DNA from: Actinomycetes bacterium
GTDB lineage: Bacteria > Actinomycetota > Acidimicrobiia > Acidimicrobiales > Bog-793
NCBI GenBank assembly: GCA_021796535.1
Contig: JAKABW010000014.1
Span: 1-46,047, forward strand
Direction of reading: 5' to 3'
Length of the DNA stretch: 46,047 nt
Of the stretch, positions 8,653-18,052 are shown piece by piece. The number at the start of each line of letters is the position of its first letter. Positions within the stretch are counted from its first letter, which is position 1. The notes beneath the pieces were generated by a model that did not search any database, had not been told where the DNA came from, and saw nothing but the letters and a program-made list of their open reading frames with translations. A program made the translations under genes and the position numbers.

Positions 8653-9623
8653 TCTTGATCAAAACGCTCGGTGACCGCCAGTAGCTCATCGGGAAGCTGA
8701 TTTTCGAATACGCATTTTTCCCCCGTGACGGGATGGTTCAATTCCAATCGGTATGCATGCAGGTATTGTCTTTTTAAACCGACACCGCCCTCCGGAGAAC
8801 CGTATGCCTTATCACCCAGAACCGCGTGGCCTATGGCCTGAAAATGAACTCTTATTTGATGGGTCCTCCCCGTCACCAAATTAATTCTGACCAGGGTTGC
8901 CGGAAGAGCCGGATACCTCTTGATAACCAGATACTCCGTAACGGCATCTTTGCCCTGAAGGGACACCGACATCAGGACCGGCGAACGCACGGAACGTCCT
9001 ATCGGGGCATCTATTGTTCCCGCATCATTTTCAAGCAAACCGGATACCAAAGCAATGTAGCCCTTTTTCACTTTTCGCTCCGCTATGTCCCTGACCAGAG
9101 CCCCGTAAGCAGGCGGCGTTTTTGCAACCATGACAAGGCCCGAGGTATCTTTGTCAAGCCTGTGCACCACACCGGGTCGCAGCGGATGACATCCGCAGGC
9201 AGACACAAGATCGGAAATAGCCGGATGGTATTTCAATAAAATTGAAATTAATGTGTTTTTTTCCCTGGCCGCACCCGGATGCACAACCATGCCGGCTGGT
9301 TTTGAGACCACGAGAATATCCTCGTCTTCGAATATAATTTTTACTTTTGTATCCGTCAGATCAGCCGTTTCTTCCGGGATAAAAAAACTTTCGCCATGAA
9401 GATGCTCCTGTGCTTTTATGCTCAATTTATCCCCGAAAAGGATTTTTTTGCTGCCTGATATAACCGGATTTCCGTTCAAAAAGACCGACCCGTCGGATAT
9501 CAATTCCGAGACGGACGATCTGCTTTTCGCCAAAAGGGCGGCGAGCGTGCGATCTATGCGTTCGCCCGCAAACACTGCCGGGATTTCGATATCCGCTTGA
9601 TTTTTGTTGTCGCTATCCATCAT
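8649..9623 (-). CDS. rluD: RluD-family ribosomal large-subunit pseudouridine synthase
   Basis: Converts uridines to pseudouridine in 23S rRNA. An S4 RNA-binding domain occupies roughly residues 15-75 (GERIDRTLAALL...SELISDGSVFLNG). The catalytic domain carries VVSKPAGMVVHPG and the signature HRLDKDTSGLVMVAKT with the catalytic Asp, then GRTHQIRVHFQAIGH near the end. The length of 324 residues is normal. It follows lspA by 20 bases, the common lspA-rluD pair. Which rRNA position is modified cannot be read from the sequence. Confidence 0.93.
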   Translation of the reverse strand: MMDSDNKNQADIEIPAVFAGERIDRTLAALLAKSRSSVSELISDGSVFLNGNPVISGSKKILFGDKLSIKAQEHLHGESFFIPEETADLTDTKVKIIFEDEDILVVSKPAGMVVHPGAAREKNTLISILLKYHPAISDLVSACGCHPLRPGVVHRLDKDTSGLVMVAKTPPAYGALVRDIAERKVKKGYIALVSGLLENDAGTIDAPIGRSVRSPVLMSVSLQGKDAVTEYLVIKRYPALPATLVRINLVTGRTHQIRVHFQAIGHAVLGDKAYGSPEGGVGLKRQYLHAYRLELNHPVTGEKCVFENQLPDELLAVTERFDQD

Positions 9624-9643
9624 AATCCGCCGTTTTAAACACG

Positions 9644-10168
9644 CTAAGAAGGCTTGCTTTCCGATCCGTCTGTGACGGAATTTTCCAAACCTGATTCCCC
9701 ACAGGGTTTTGTTGCCTGACGTGACTTTGCATTCTCTCCTCTAATGTACAAAACAGCAATCCAAATAACGCCTATCACGATACAGGAATCGGCCACATTG
9801 AAAACCGGCCAAACCCCGACCTTTATAAAATCCACCACGGCGCCGCCGCGGCGAAATATCCTGTCGGAAAGATTGCCCAGAGCACCCCCAAAAACAAGTG
9901 CGGCGGCAAAACGCGCACTGCTTCGCAAGTGGTGTCTGAAAACATACGACATACAAACCAGAACCAAGGCTATTATCAATATCAAAACGCCGCCGAGTCC
10001 TGTTCCGAGAGAAAAGGCAAACCCCGTATTATAAGCAAGCTGCAGAGAGATTGGCCCGGCTATATGAATGTCGCGACGGGCAAGGGCATGCAAAGCCCAA
10101 TTTTTTGACAACTGATCCGCAGCGACTGTCAGTAAAGCCAAAATAGCCGGCTTGAAAGCGCCGTGCAT
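9644..10168 (-). CDS. lspA: Lipoprotein signal peptidase (signal peptidase II)
   Basis: Membrane aspartyl protease that removes signal peptides from prolipoproteins after lipidation. Four hydrophobic segments are visible in 174 residues. The conserved regions are DQLSKNWA, the NTGFAFS motif, GNLSDRIFRRGGAVVDFI with the first catalytic Asp, and FNVADSCIVIG with the second. The C-terminal 35 residues are hydrophilic and variable. It lies between the DksA-like gene (20-base gap) and rluD on the same strand, an arrangement common in actinobacteria. Confidence 0.95.
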   Translation of the reverse strand: MHGAFKPAILALLTVAADQLSKNWALHALARRDIHIAGPISLQLAYNTGFAFSLGTGLGGVLILIIALVLVCMSYVFRHHLRSSARFAAALVFGGALGNLSDRIFRRGGAVVDFIKVGVWPVFNVADSCIVIGVIWIAVLYIRGENAKSRQATKPCGESGLENSVTDGSESKPS

Positions 10169-10188
10169 AAATGACTTTTTGGCGTCAT

Positions 10189-10923
10189 CTAGCGACGTGA
10201 CAGACCTCCGCTTTTACACGCAACGCAAAGCCTTGCATACGGCAACGCTTCAAGGCGGTCCCTGACAATTAATTGACCGCAACTCTCGCATATGCCATAT
10301 TTGCCAATTTCAATTTTATGCAAAGCGTAATTAATTTCTTCGACTGCCGCCAATGCCTGCGCCGAAAGAGCCAGGTCCCTTTCCCTGTCAACGGTGGCCG
10401 TGCCGCCTTCTCCGGATTCCTCGTCAAATTGGATATCCCCGGGTTCCGACTCGCTGATCAAAGAATCGGCCTCTTCGCGCAAGCTGTTGGCCTGTTCCAG
10501 GTAAGTTGCCCTCTCAGCCAAAAGAGCTTCCTTTTGAGAGTTGAGAAAATCCGCGTCGTGTTGATAGGTATTGGCCTCATCCACAAGTTTGACTGTGTCC
10601 GATTGCGTCAAAGGGAGGCCTTCGGCCAAAGCGGCAACGGTACTTGCTGTATTTTTGGCGGCTGCTTTTTTGGCAGCCGGGGCCGATTTTTCGGGCTTGG
10701 CGGCCTTGGCTGTGACATCTTTGGAAGTCGCGGATTTCTCATCGGCAGCGAGAGGGGTAGCGGCTTTCTCAGCTTTTTTGGAAGCTGCTTTTTTGGCAGC
10801 CGGGGCCGATTTTTCGGGCTTGGCGGGAGAGCTCACAGTTGTCCCTGTAGCGTAGTTGGCTTTGCCGCCGTCAATCGCAGATTCCAATGGATTTACCTTT
10901 CTAGGTTCTGTCTTTGCAGCCAT
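10189..10923 (-). CDS. DksA/TraR-type zinc-finger protein with Lys/Ala-rich N-terminal tail
   Basis: The C-terminal third is a DksA/TraR domain: a helical hairpin (about residues 120-195) and a zinc finger YGICESCGQLI...YARLCVACK near the end, with all four cysteines present. Such proteins bind the RNA polymerase secondary channel or act as general regulators. The first 110 residues are a low-complexity basic tail built from repeats of KPEKSAPAAKKAA, resembling histone-H1-like or RNA/DNA-binding tails; classical DksA is about 150 residues and lacks this. The tail is encoded by a 43-bp exact direct repeat (10661-10703 and 10784-10826). It sits immediately upstream of lspA on the same strand. 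Confidence 0.88.
   Translation of the reverse strand: MAAKTEPRKVNPLESAIDGGKANYATGTTVSSPAKPEKSAPAAKKAASKKAEKAATPLAADEKSATSKDVTAKAAKPEKSAPAAKKAAAKNTASTVAALAEGLPLTQSDTVKLVDEANTYQHDADFLNSQKEALLAERATYLEQANSLREEADSLISESEPGDIQFDEESGEGGTATVDRERDLALSAQALAAVEEINYALHKIEIGKYGICESCGQLIVRDRLEALPYARLCVACKSGGLSRR
10661..10826. repeat. 43-bp exact direct repeat in DksA-like tail
   Basis: The same 43 bases occur at 10661-10703 and 10784-10826, offset 123 bases (41 codons), encoding the repeated Lys/Ala/Pro tail unit. It indicates an in-frame tandem duplication and a likely site of length variation between strains. Confidence 0.85.
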
Positions 10924-10957
10924 CGTTTAAAATCTCAGTCTTGTCACGGAAAATCAC

Positions 10958-11149
10958 CTAGGATACCGCATCGAAAAAGATATGAATCGGGTTCGGCAAC
11001 CAAATATCCAAATTCCGCCGAATAACGGTTACCTTATTTGAGAATGGTGTCACCCAGCGATACAGTCTCGTCTTTTCACCCAATTCCGCCACAGTTTCCC
11101 TTAAACGGGGCGCTGCGGATACTCCTAAGTCGGTTATTTTCTTTTTCAA
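10958..11149 (-). CDS. Possible small hypothetical protein (63 aa)
   Basis: A 63-residue frame lies on the same strand 34 bases upstream of the DksA-like gene. It would start with TTG at 11149 and has no visible ribosome-binding site. The product begins with MKKKITDLG, has an amphipathic basic middle and ends in a short hydrophobic stretch. I recognise no family. It could be a real small protein, a decayed remnant, or chance; the absence of an ATG start weighs against it. Confidence 0.28.
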   Translation of the reverse strand: MKKKITDLGVSAAPRLRETVAELGEKTRLYRWVTPFSNKVTVIRRNLDIWLPNPIHIFFDAVS

Positions 11150-11264
11150 TAAATGACGCGTAAGAATACCTTATTTTTAAGTGTTGGATAAGCCATAATC
11201 GGTTTTTTCGCCAATTTCTGCAACAAATTTTTTGCCGCACTCCGGATCGAAGCAACCCAAAAAA

Positions 11265-13040
11265 TTAACTGGCGGCGCACTCTCCGACCCCGACTTCTGC
11301 CACGTAAGGCCCGGTCTCGCCAAAGTCCACGTAATAGTCCGGATTCTCCTCGGGGGTCGGCCAGACGTCTAGGTCTTTCAGGTCTTCTGCCAGTTTTTTG
11401 CCTCCTCCGGCCCTGGTGACGAAAGATGCGAAAGTCTCGCCCAGTTCTCTTTCTTCGGCAAAACGCGCCACCAACCTGACCGTGGCCTCGCCCGCAGCCT
11501 TTGCCGGGAGTCTCAAAGCTTTTTGAGCGAACTCGACTTCGGTGTCACCCAAGTGTCCGCCCAGCAGCAACTGATAACCGGGGGCGGAGCGGCCGTTGAC
11601 GCGTCTCTCCACTCCGTGAAACCCTATATCGGCAACGTGATGCTGACCGCAGCTGTTTGTGCAACCGGATATGTTGATCCTGACGCCGCCCACATCCGCC
11701 AAACCCGCATTTTCCAAAGCCTTGCCTATGTCTTCGGCCAGACCGCGGCTCTGGGTGAGAGCCAAGTTGCAGGTGTCGGCTCCCGGGCAAGAAACGACGT
11801 CTCCGGCCAGTTCTGCACTCGGCCGCGCCATGTCCATGGCATCAAGACGCCCGAAAAGCTCCGGCAACTGATCTTTGTTTAAGTTTCTTATCGCGATGTT
11901 TTGACGGTTGGTGACGCGCATCTCAACGTCAAAGTCCCGAACTATCGAGGCCAACTCTCTGAACTGATAAGAAGTGATGTCCCCCAAACGGGCATGGGCT
12001 ATGGCCGAAACCGTGCCTTTGTTGACCCCATAGTAAACATTTGCTTTTTCCCATCTTGTGAAAGGGTCGTCTTCCGACTTCATGCGGATGGTGACCGGCA
12101 CGCCGAGCTTGGTGACCTTTCCCGTCGTCGACATCCCCGCAGGGGCATCTCCCGCCGCAAGCACGGCTTCAGGAATGCCGCCCGGCCAAGTAGCCGAAGC
12201 CAGCAAAAGCTGCCTTTCGCGCAGTATCCTCTTCCTCAATTCGTCTATTCCGAGTTCGTCCACCAGCCATTTGAGACGGGCACGCAGTTTATTGAACCTG
12301 TTTCCAAAATGGTCAAACGTCCGCAAAATGGCTTCCACCGTCGGCAAGAAGTCTTCGCGGTCCGTAAAAGGCTCCAGAGCCTGAGCCGGATGGGGGTTTG
12401 CCCCGAGCCCCCCTCCTATATAAATCCTGAATCCGGGTTCCGTCGTACCGTCTTCGCGCGGACGGCCGACCGCAACCACCCCTATGTCGTTAAACATGGC
12501 CTGTCCGCAGTCCGTGGCGCATCCCGAAAAATTGATTTTAAACTTTCTCGGCAAACGCTGTGCATAGGGATGCCTCAACAAGTACCTAAACGTTGCTTCG
12601 GCCCAGGGCGATATATCCAAAACCTCAAAGGGGCAGGCCCCAGCCAAATGGCAACCCATTACGTTACGCACCGTATCCCCACAAGCTTCCCTGGTCGTCA
12701 TGTTGACAGATCCGATGTCCCTCAGGAGGTCGGGAATCTGTTGCAACTGCACGAAGTGGAATTGCACGTTTTGCCTTGTCGTCAAGTGACCCCAGCCTCT
12801 GCTGTAGGTGTCGGCAATGTGGGCCATCATATCCAACTGGTCGGCATTGACGGCGCCGTAAGGAATTTTAATCCTGACCATTTGGTTGAAGCCGCCCTGC
12901 CGCTGACCGTAAATACCGTTATTGAGTCGGAAGACCCTGAAGGAGTCCTCGTCCAACTCTCCGGACAGATACTCGGCGAGTAACTTTTCAAACTTTTCTA
13001 TATCTTTTAAAATTTCTTTGTCTGTGATTGTAGCCTGCAC
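11265..13040 (-). CDS. Sirohaem [4Fe-4S] nitrite/sulfite reductase
   Basis: Ferredoxin-dependent six-electron reductase of nitrite or sulfite to ammonia or sulfide. The protein (591 residues) has the duplicated ferrodoxin-like/sirohaem-binding halves of the family. The [4Fe-4S]-sirohaem ligands are complete in the second half: CPGADTC followed about 35 residues later by SGCTNSCGQH. The first half has the paralogous but non-ligand segment around SGCATDCG. Start is GTG at 13040. The -10 box of its promoter lies exactly seven bases upstream, so the mRNA is probably leaderless. Sulfite and nitrite enzymes are hard to separate by eye; the neighbouring Fe-S type Rrf2 regulator fits either. Confidence 0.92.
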   Translation of the reverse strand: MQATITDKEILKDIEKFEKLLAEYLSGELDEDSFRVFRLNNGIYGQRQGGFNQMVRIKIPYGAVNADQLDMMAHIADTYSRGWGHLTTRQNVQFHFVQLQQIPDLLRDIGSVNMTTREACGDTVRNVMGCHLAGACPFEVLDISPWAEATFRYLLRHPYAQRLPRKFKINFSGCATDCGQAMFNDIGVVAVGRPREDGTTEPGFRIYIGGGLGANPHPAQALEPFTDREDFLPTVEAILRTFDHFGNRFNKLRARLKWLVDELGIDELRKRILRERQLLLASATWPGGIPEAVLAAGDAPAGMSTTGKVTKLGVPVTIRMKSEDDPFTRWEKANVYYGVNKGTVSAIAHARLGDITSYQFRELASIVRDFDVEMRVTNRQNIAIRNLNKDQLPELFGRLDAMDMARPSAELAGDVVSCPGADTCNLALTQSRGLAEDIGKALENAGLADVGGVRINISGCTNSCGQHHVADIGFHGVERRVNGRSAPGYQLLLGGHLGDTEVEFAQKALRLPAKAAGEATVRLVARFAEERELGETFASFVTRAGGGKKLAEDLKDLDVWPTPEENPDYYVDFGETGPYVAEVGVGECAAS

Positions 13041-13047
13041 GCAATTG

Positions 13048-13077
13048 ATTATAGCAAAATATGACTTTTTAAGTCAA
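13048..13077 (-). promoter_or_regulatory. Promoter of the nitrite/sulfite reductase, apparently leaderless
   Basis: On the minus strand TTGACT (13077-13072) is followed by an 18-base spacer and a perfect TATAAT (13053-13048). Seven bases separate the -10 box from the GTG at 13040, which puts the predicted transcription start on the start codon. Confidence 0.72.
13062..13076. promoter_or_regulatory. Inverted-repeat operator candidate over the -35 box
   Basis: TGACTT-TTT-AAGTCA is a perfect six-base inverted repeat with a three-base centre. It covers the -35 element of the reductase promoter, a position where a bound dimer would repress. The Rrf2-type regulator gene directly upstream (13146-14207) is the natural candidate to bind it; this is inference. 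Confidence 0.55.
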
Positions 13078-13145
13078 CTTTTACATAATTTTATTGCTTC
13101 TCCTGATAAACAGTAGTTGGCCTGCTACTTCTTTAGAAAAATTCG

Positions 13146-14207
13146 TCATTCAACCTCCAAATAGGAGGCGAGACGCCGTAAAAATTGTCTTACAAATTTA
13201 GCCGATACGTCACTCAGGGGATTTTTGGAAAGAGGCCGATCTCCTCTCGCCTGACGCAACTTGCCTTCAAAATAAAGCTCCGTGCGCTCGTTGTCGAGAG
13301 GAGAAAGCGAAATACGTCCTTCCACACTTTCTATCAGGGCACCCGAATTGCCTTTCCATAAAAATATTATTTCAGAGTTTGCTTCCACCGGCGAAGTGTC
13401 ACCTAAAGCCTTTTCAACGGCAGAGGTTTTCCTTTTTGCGACAGATCTTGGTTTTTGGTCAATCGTAAAAGATGCGCTCCCGTTTGCCAAAACTTTTTCG
13501 GAGCGTGGGACAAAACCCAGTAGCTCGGCTGAGGAGCTCACGGCGACTTCGTAAGCGTCGTTCAACAAAAAAGTGGACTCTTGGCTGCCGGAAAGAGTGA
13601 GAATTCCTTTTAAAACCTTCATCAAATTTAGTTCTATCTGTACTTTGTCGCTGACGTCTATACTCACCGGATGGGACCTGTGGGCGTCTGAGACAAGTTT
13701 ATAAGTACCTTCTTCTATGGCTATATCCCTGGCCGCCAATTCTGCCAATGTCGTTTCCTGCAATACCTTGGCAACGGCCTGCCCGGCCAGAACCCACGTT
13801 TCGTGTAAAGGACAAACGTCGTCCCACCGACACGGTTCTTCACCCAGAGCACACCTGTCCGCCCGCAGTAATCCCTCGGCGGCTTCCACGACTTCCAATG
13901 CCGAAATAAGAGCAGGATCGCGCGAAAGTCTGTAACCGCCGAAACGACCCGCTTTGGAAACCACCAGCCCGGCACGTACAAGATCGGCTAAAATTTGCGG
14001 AGCAAAAGTATTTGGAATTAAAGTGTCTTTGACAATTTCCCGTATTTTTCGCGATACTTTGCCTTCCGCCGTTTCGTCGATTAAACCGGCATCGGCTTTT
14101 TCAGATTCCTTATCGCCTTCTGTACCAAGAGTTTCCGTCCATACCCGCGCCAAATAGATGGCGGACTTCATCACATAATCGCCACGCTTTGACAATGTCA
14201 TGTCCAT
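13146..14207 (-). CDS. Rrf2-type regulator fused to a C-terminal SRPBCC/CoxG-like domain
   Basis: A 353-residue protein, more than twice the usual Rrf2 length. Residues 1-140 are Rrf2-like: MTLSKRGDYVMKSAIYLA, a charged insert (about residues 28-50), a helix-turn-helix ending in RFGGYRLSRDP, and then a cluster of Cys119, Cys126, Cys132 and His135. In IscR the cluster ligands are three Cys plus a His three residues after the last Cys, the same spacing as Cys132-His135 here, so Fe-S binding is likely. Residues 180-353 have beta-rich segments and end in a long amphipathic helix (LSDVSAKFVRQFLRRLASYLE) resembling SRPBCC/CoxG proteins; that assignment is tentative. The start may be ATG 14207 or 14201. 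It lies 105 bases upstream of the reductase gene. Confidence 0.82.
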   Translation of the reverse strand: MDMTLSKRGDYVMKSAIYLARVWTETLGTEGDKESEKADAGLIDETAEGKVSRKIREIVKDTLIPNTFAPQILADLVRAGLVVSKAGRFGGYRLSRDPALISALEVVEAAEGLLRADRCALGEEPCRWDDVCPLHETWVLAGQAVAKVLQETTLAELAARDIAIEEGTYKLVSDAHRSHPVSIDVSDKVQIELNLMKVLKGILTLSGSQESTFLLNDAYEVAVSSSAELLGFVPRSEKVLANGSASFTIDQKPRSVAKRKTSAVEKALGDTSPVEANSEIIFLWKGNSGALIESVEGRISLSPLDNERTELYFEGKLRQARGDRPLSKNPLSDVSAKFVRQFLRRLASYLEVE

Positions 14208-14309
14208 ATCTAAGGTTTACTACCCACGAGGAAGCACCGTTGAGAATAACGAGATATTTTTTACGGGACAGCTCTCTCCAAGGCTCTCGACGGCGGTTTG
14301 TCAGGAGTC

Positions 14310-14348
14310 ATTCTAAAAAACCGGAACAAATTCGACTTTTTTTAGAAT
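14310..14348. repeat. Inverted repeat in divergent Rrf2-like/LacI promoter region
   Basis: ATTCTAAAAAA at 14310-14320 pairs with TTTTTTAGAAT at 14338-14348 across a 17-base loop. It lies 60-100 bases before the LacI-family start and could be a regulator site or a hairpin. Confidence 0.4.
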
Positions 14349-14410
14349 ATTTTTCATAAAGTTTTTACAGACTGAAACAAAATCTGTAATTAAAATGGTT
14401 AGATAATAGA

Positions 14411-15451
14411 GTGCCGATTAATAACACCGCCAGACACCGCAAAAACGTTACCATACGACAAATCGCCGACAAGGCGGGCGTCTCGATTGCAACAGTATCC
14501 AGGGTACTGAATAACCACGGTGACGTATCCAACGAGACAAGGGAAAATGTCTGGGAAGTTGCCAGAAAATACGGCTACAAGATAGCCAGAGGGCAAAACA
14601 CCAGACCTTCCGGCACCGGTCTGATAGCGGTAACGATGCCCTATACGGCACCCGAATATTTTGCCCTTATTCTGGCTGGTGCCGCCGAAGCACTCACCGA
14701 ACAGGGTTTCAGAATTGTCCTTTGCCCGACGCGCCATGACCGTGACAGGGAAAAAAGTCTTCTGGAGGAATTGAGCCACGGAGCCACGGACGGGGCGCTT
14801 TTGGTGCTCCCTGAAGAATCCCAGGAAGAATTGCGGTCCCTTTCCGAAAACGATTACAAATTTGTCATAGTCGACCCTCTGGAACGGCCGGCCAGCGACA
14901 TACCCACCGTTTCCGCCGGCCATTCGTCTGCCGCGATGCAGGCCACCAGGCATCTCATCGGTTTGGGACATACCCAGATAGCCGCAATAACCGGTCCCTC
15001 CAGGTCAATGGCCAGCATAGAGAGGTTGAGGGGGTATCATGCCGCACTGGCAGATATCGGCGTATTGCCGGATCCTTCACTCGAACAGGAAGCGGACTTT
15101 TTGGTTGCCGGAGGGAAACAGGCGGCTTTGAAACTTCTCGGGTTGGAAAACAGACCCACAGCCATCATTGCATTTAATGACGACATGGCCATAGGGACCA
15201 TGCAAGCTGCCAGAGAATTGCGACTTGAAATCCCCAAAGATCTTTCCGTGGTGGGCATCGACGACAACCGAGAATCGAGTCTGGTTACCCCACCCCTCAC
15301 TACCGTCAAACAGCCATTGGTCGAAATGGGCAGGATGGCAACCAGTATTTTGGTAAGGATCCTGGAAAACCGCCAATTTGAACCTTTGCATATTGAATTG
15401 GCCACCAATCTCATCATCAGGGAATCCACCGGACCCTGCCCGCCAAAATAA
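14411..15451 (+). CDS. LacI-family transcriptional regulator
   Basis: A 346-residue regulator. The N-terminal helix-turn-helix is textbook (TIRQIADKAGVSIATVSRVLNN, then DVSNETRENVWEVARKYGYK), followed by a periplasmic-binding-protein-like ligand domain to the end, with the usual GLIAVTMP, GHTQIAAITGPS and FNDDMAIG...SVVGIDD segments. Ligand is probably a sugar or nucleoside, unknown here. The start is GTG at 14411 with no strong ribosome-binding site. No sugar transport or catabolic operon is adjacent, so its target is not obvious; the gene-free region directly downstream has a palindrome but without the central CG usual in LacI operators. Confidence 0.93.
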   Translation: MPINNTARHRKNVTIRQIADKAGVSIATVSRVLNNHGDVSNETRENVWEVARKYGYKIARGQNTRPSGTGLIAVTMPYTAPEYFALILAGAAEALTEQGFRIVLCPTRHDRDREKSLLEELSHGATDGALLVLPEESQEELRSLSENDYKFVIVDPLERPASDIPTVSAGHSSAAMQATRHLIGLGHTQIAAITGPSRSMASIERLRGYHAALADIGVLPDPSLEQEADFLVAGGKQAALKLLGLENRPTAIIAFNDDMAIGTMQAARELRLEIPKDLSVVGIDDNRESSLVTPPLTTVKQPLVEMGRMATSILVRILENRQFEPLHIELATNLIIRESTGPCPPK

Positions 15452-15538
15452 TTCCGGTTCAAACCACAAATAAGGCCGCCTTTTTCTTTGGGACGTGAAC
15501 CAAAAATCAAAAAGCCGTAAAAATAACAGATATTTAAG

Positions 15539-15568
15539 TTGACACCCCAAGAGCTTTTTATATATAGT
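15539..15568 (+). promoter_or_regulatory. Strong plus-strand promoter in gene-free region
   Basis: TTGACA at 15539-15544 matches the -35 consensus exactly. An 18-base spacer leads to TATAGT (15563-15568), one mismatch from TATAAT; TATATA two bases upstream is an alternative. Predicted transcription start is about 15575. Confidence 0.65.
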
Positions 15569-15573
15569 AATAA

Positions 15574-15593
15574 TTCCGGAAAATTTTCCGGAA
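15574..15593. promoter_or_regulatory. Perfect 20-bp palindrome at predicted transcription start
   Basis: TTCCGGAAAATTTTCCGGAA is a complete 20-base palindrome that begins at the expected +1 of the promoter at 15539-15568. This is where an operator for a dimeric repressor would be placed. Confidence 0.65.
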
Positions 15594-15855
15594 CACTGTT
15601 AAGCGTAAAAAATTTTTATAAACTATACAAATGGGACAAAAACGGAATTGCTAAATGACGTTATAAGTGCAGAAGCCTAAAACGGACTCGTCCGCCGCAC
15701 TGTTTGGGTCGGCGGGCAGACAAACGGCCGGGCTGAGAAGCTGTCGACTGTCCTTACATAAGGCAGCCCCCCACTGACAGCCGATCGACCGGATCCGATG
15801 AGACGCTCTTTTTGCTGAGAGTCAAAACAGTAAAAAGAGCGTCTCAATTTTTTTC
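15575..15855 (+). ncRNA. Candidate regulated non-coding RNA (about 280 nt)
   Basis: A transcript from the promoter above to the terminator at 15800-15854 would be about 280 bases and would contain no meaningful frame. It can form several stems: GTCCGCCG (15690-15697) with CGGCGGGC (15710-15717, one G-U pair), GCTGTC (15740-15745) with GACAGC (15776-15781), or alternatively GGGCTG (15730-15735) with CAGCCC (15764-15769). One CCCCCC run occurs at 15767-15772, which recalls actinobacterial 6C RNA, but 6C has two C-rich loops and I see one. I cannot match it to a named RNA family. The 3' end is better supported than the 5' end. Confidence 0.5.
15800..15854 (+). terminator. Rho-independent terminator, 14-bp perfect stem
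   Basis: GAGACGCTCTTTTT at 15800-15813 pairs perfectly with AAAAAGAGCGTCTC at 15832-15845, and seven T residues follow at 15848-15854. The T run lies on the plus strand only, so it ends plus-strand transcription from the LacI gene or from the ncRNA candidate, not ligA transcription. Confidence 0.85.
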
Positions 15856-15934
15856 TCTTCCGAACAGAGTATTGCCGCCGTAACGCGAAAAACCGAGAGA
15901 GACGGCTCAAAGGTTTGACGGAAATCTTGCGGAC

Positions 15935-18010
<2,076 letters not shown>

Positions 18011-18052
18011 TCAAATAAGCGGCACAACCGAGAATGCCGCGTCAAATGCTCT

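Larger units (their letters stand above)
15452..15934. other. Gene-free region with promoter, palindrome, structured stretch and terminator
   Basis: This 483-base gap between the LacI gene and ligA has no credible open frame: the ATG codons after the promoter open frames of only 7 and 3 codons. It contains a complete plus-strand transcription unit without a protein, described in the next entries. Bases 15455-15538 and 15860-15934 hold nothing I can name. Confidence 0.6.

Noticed and set aside
7695-11220. Shared word TTTTTTCGCCAATT near 7695 and 11202 as a dispersed regulatory element
   Set aside because: Only two copies, in unrelated contexts, and the match breaks down after about 15 bases; chance is sufficient.
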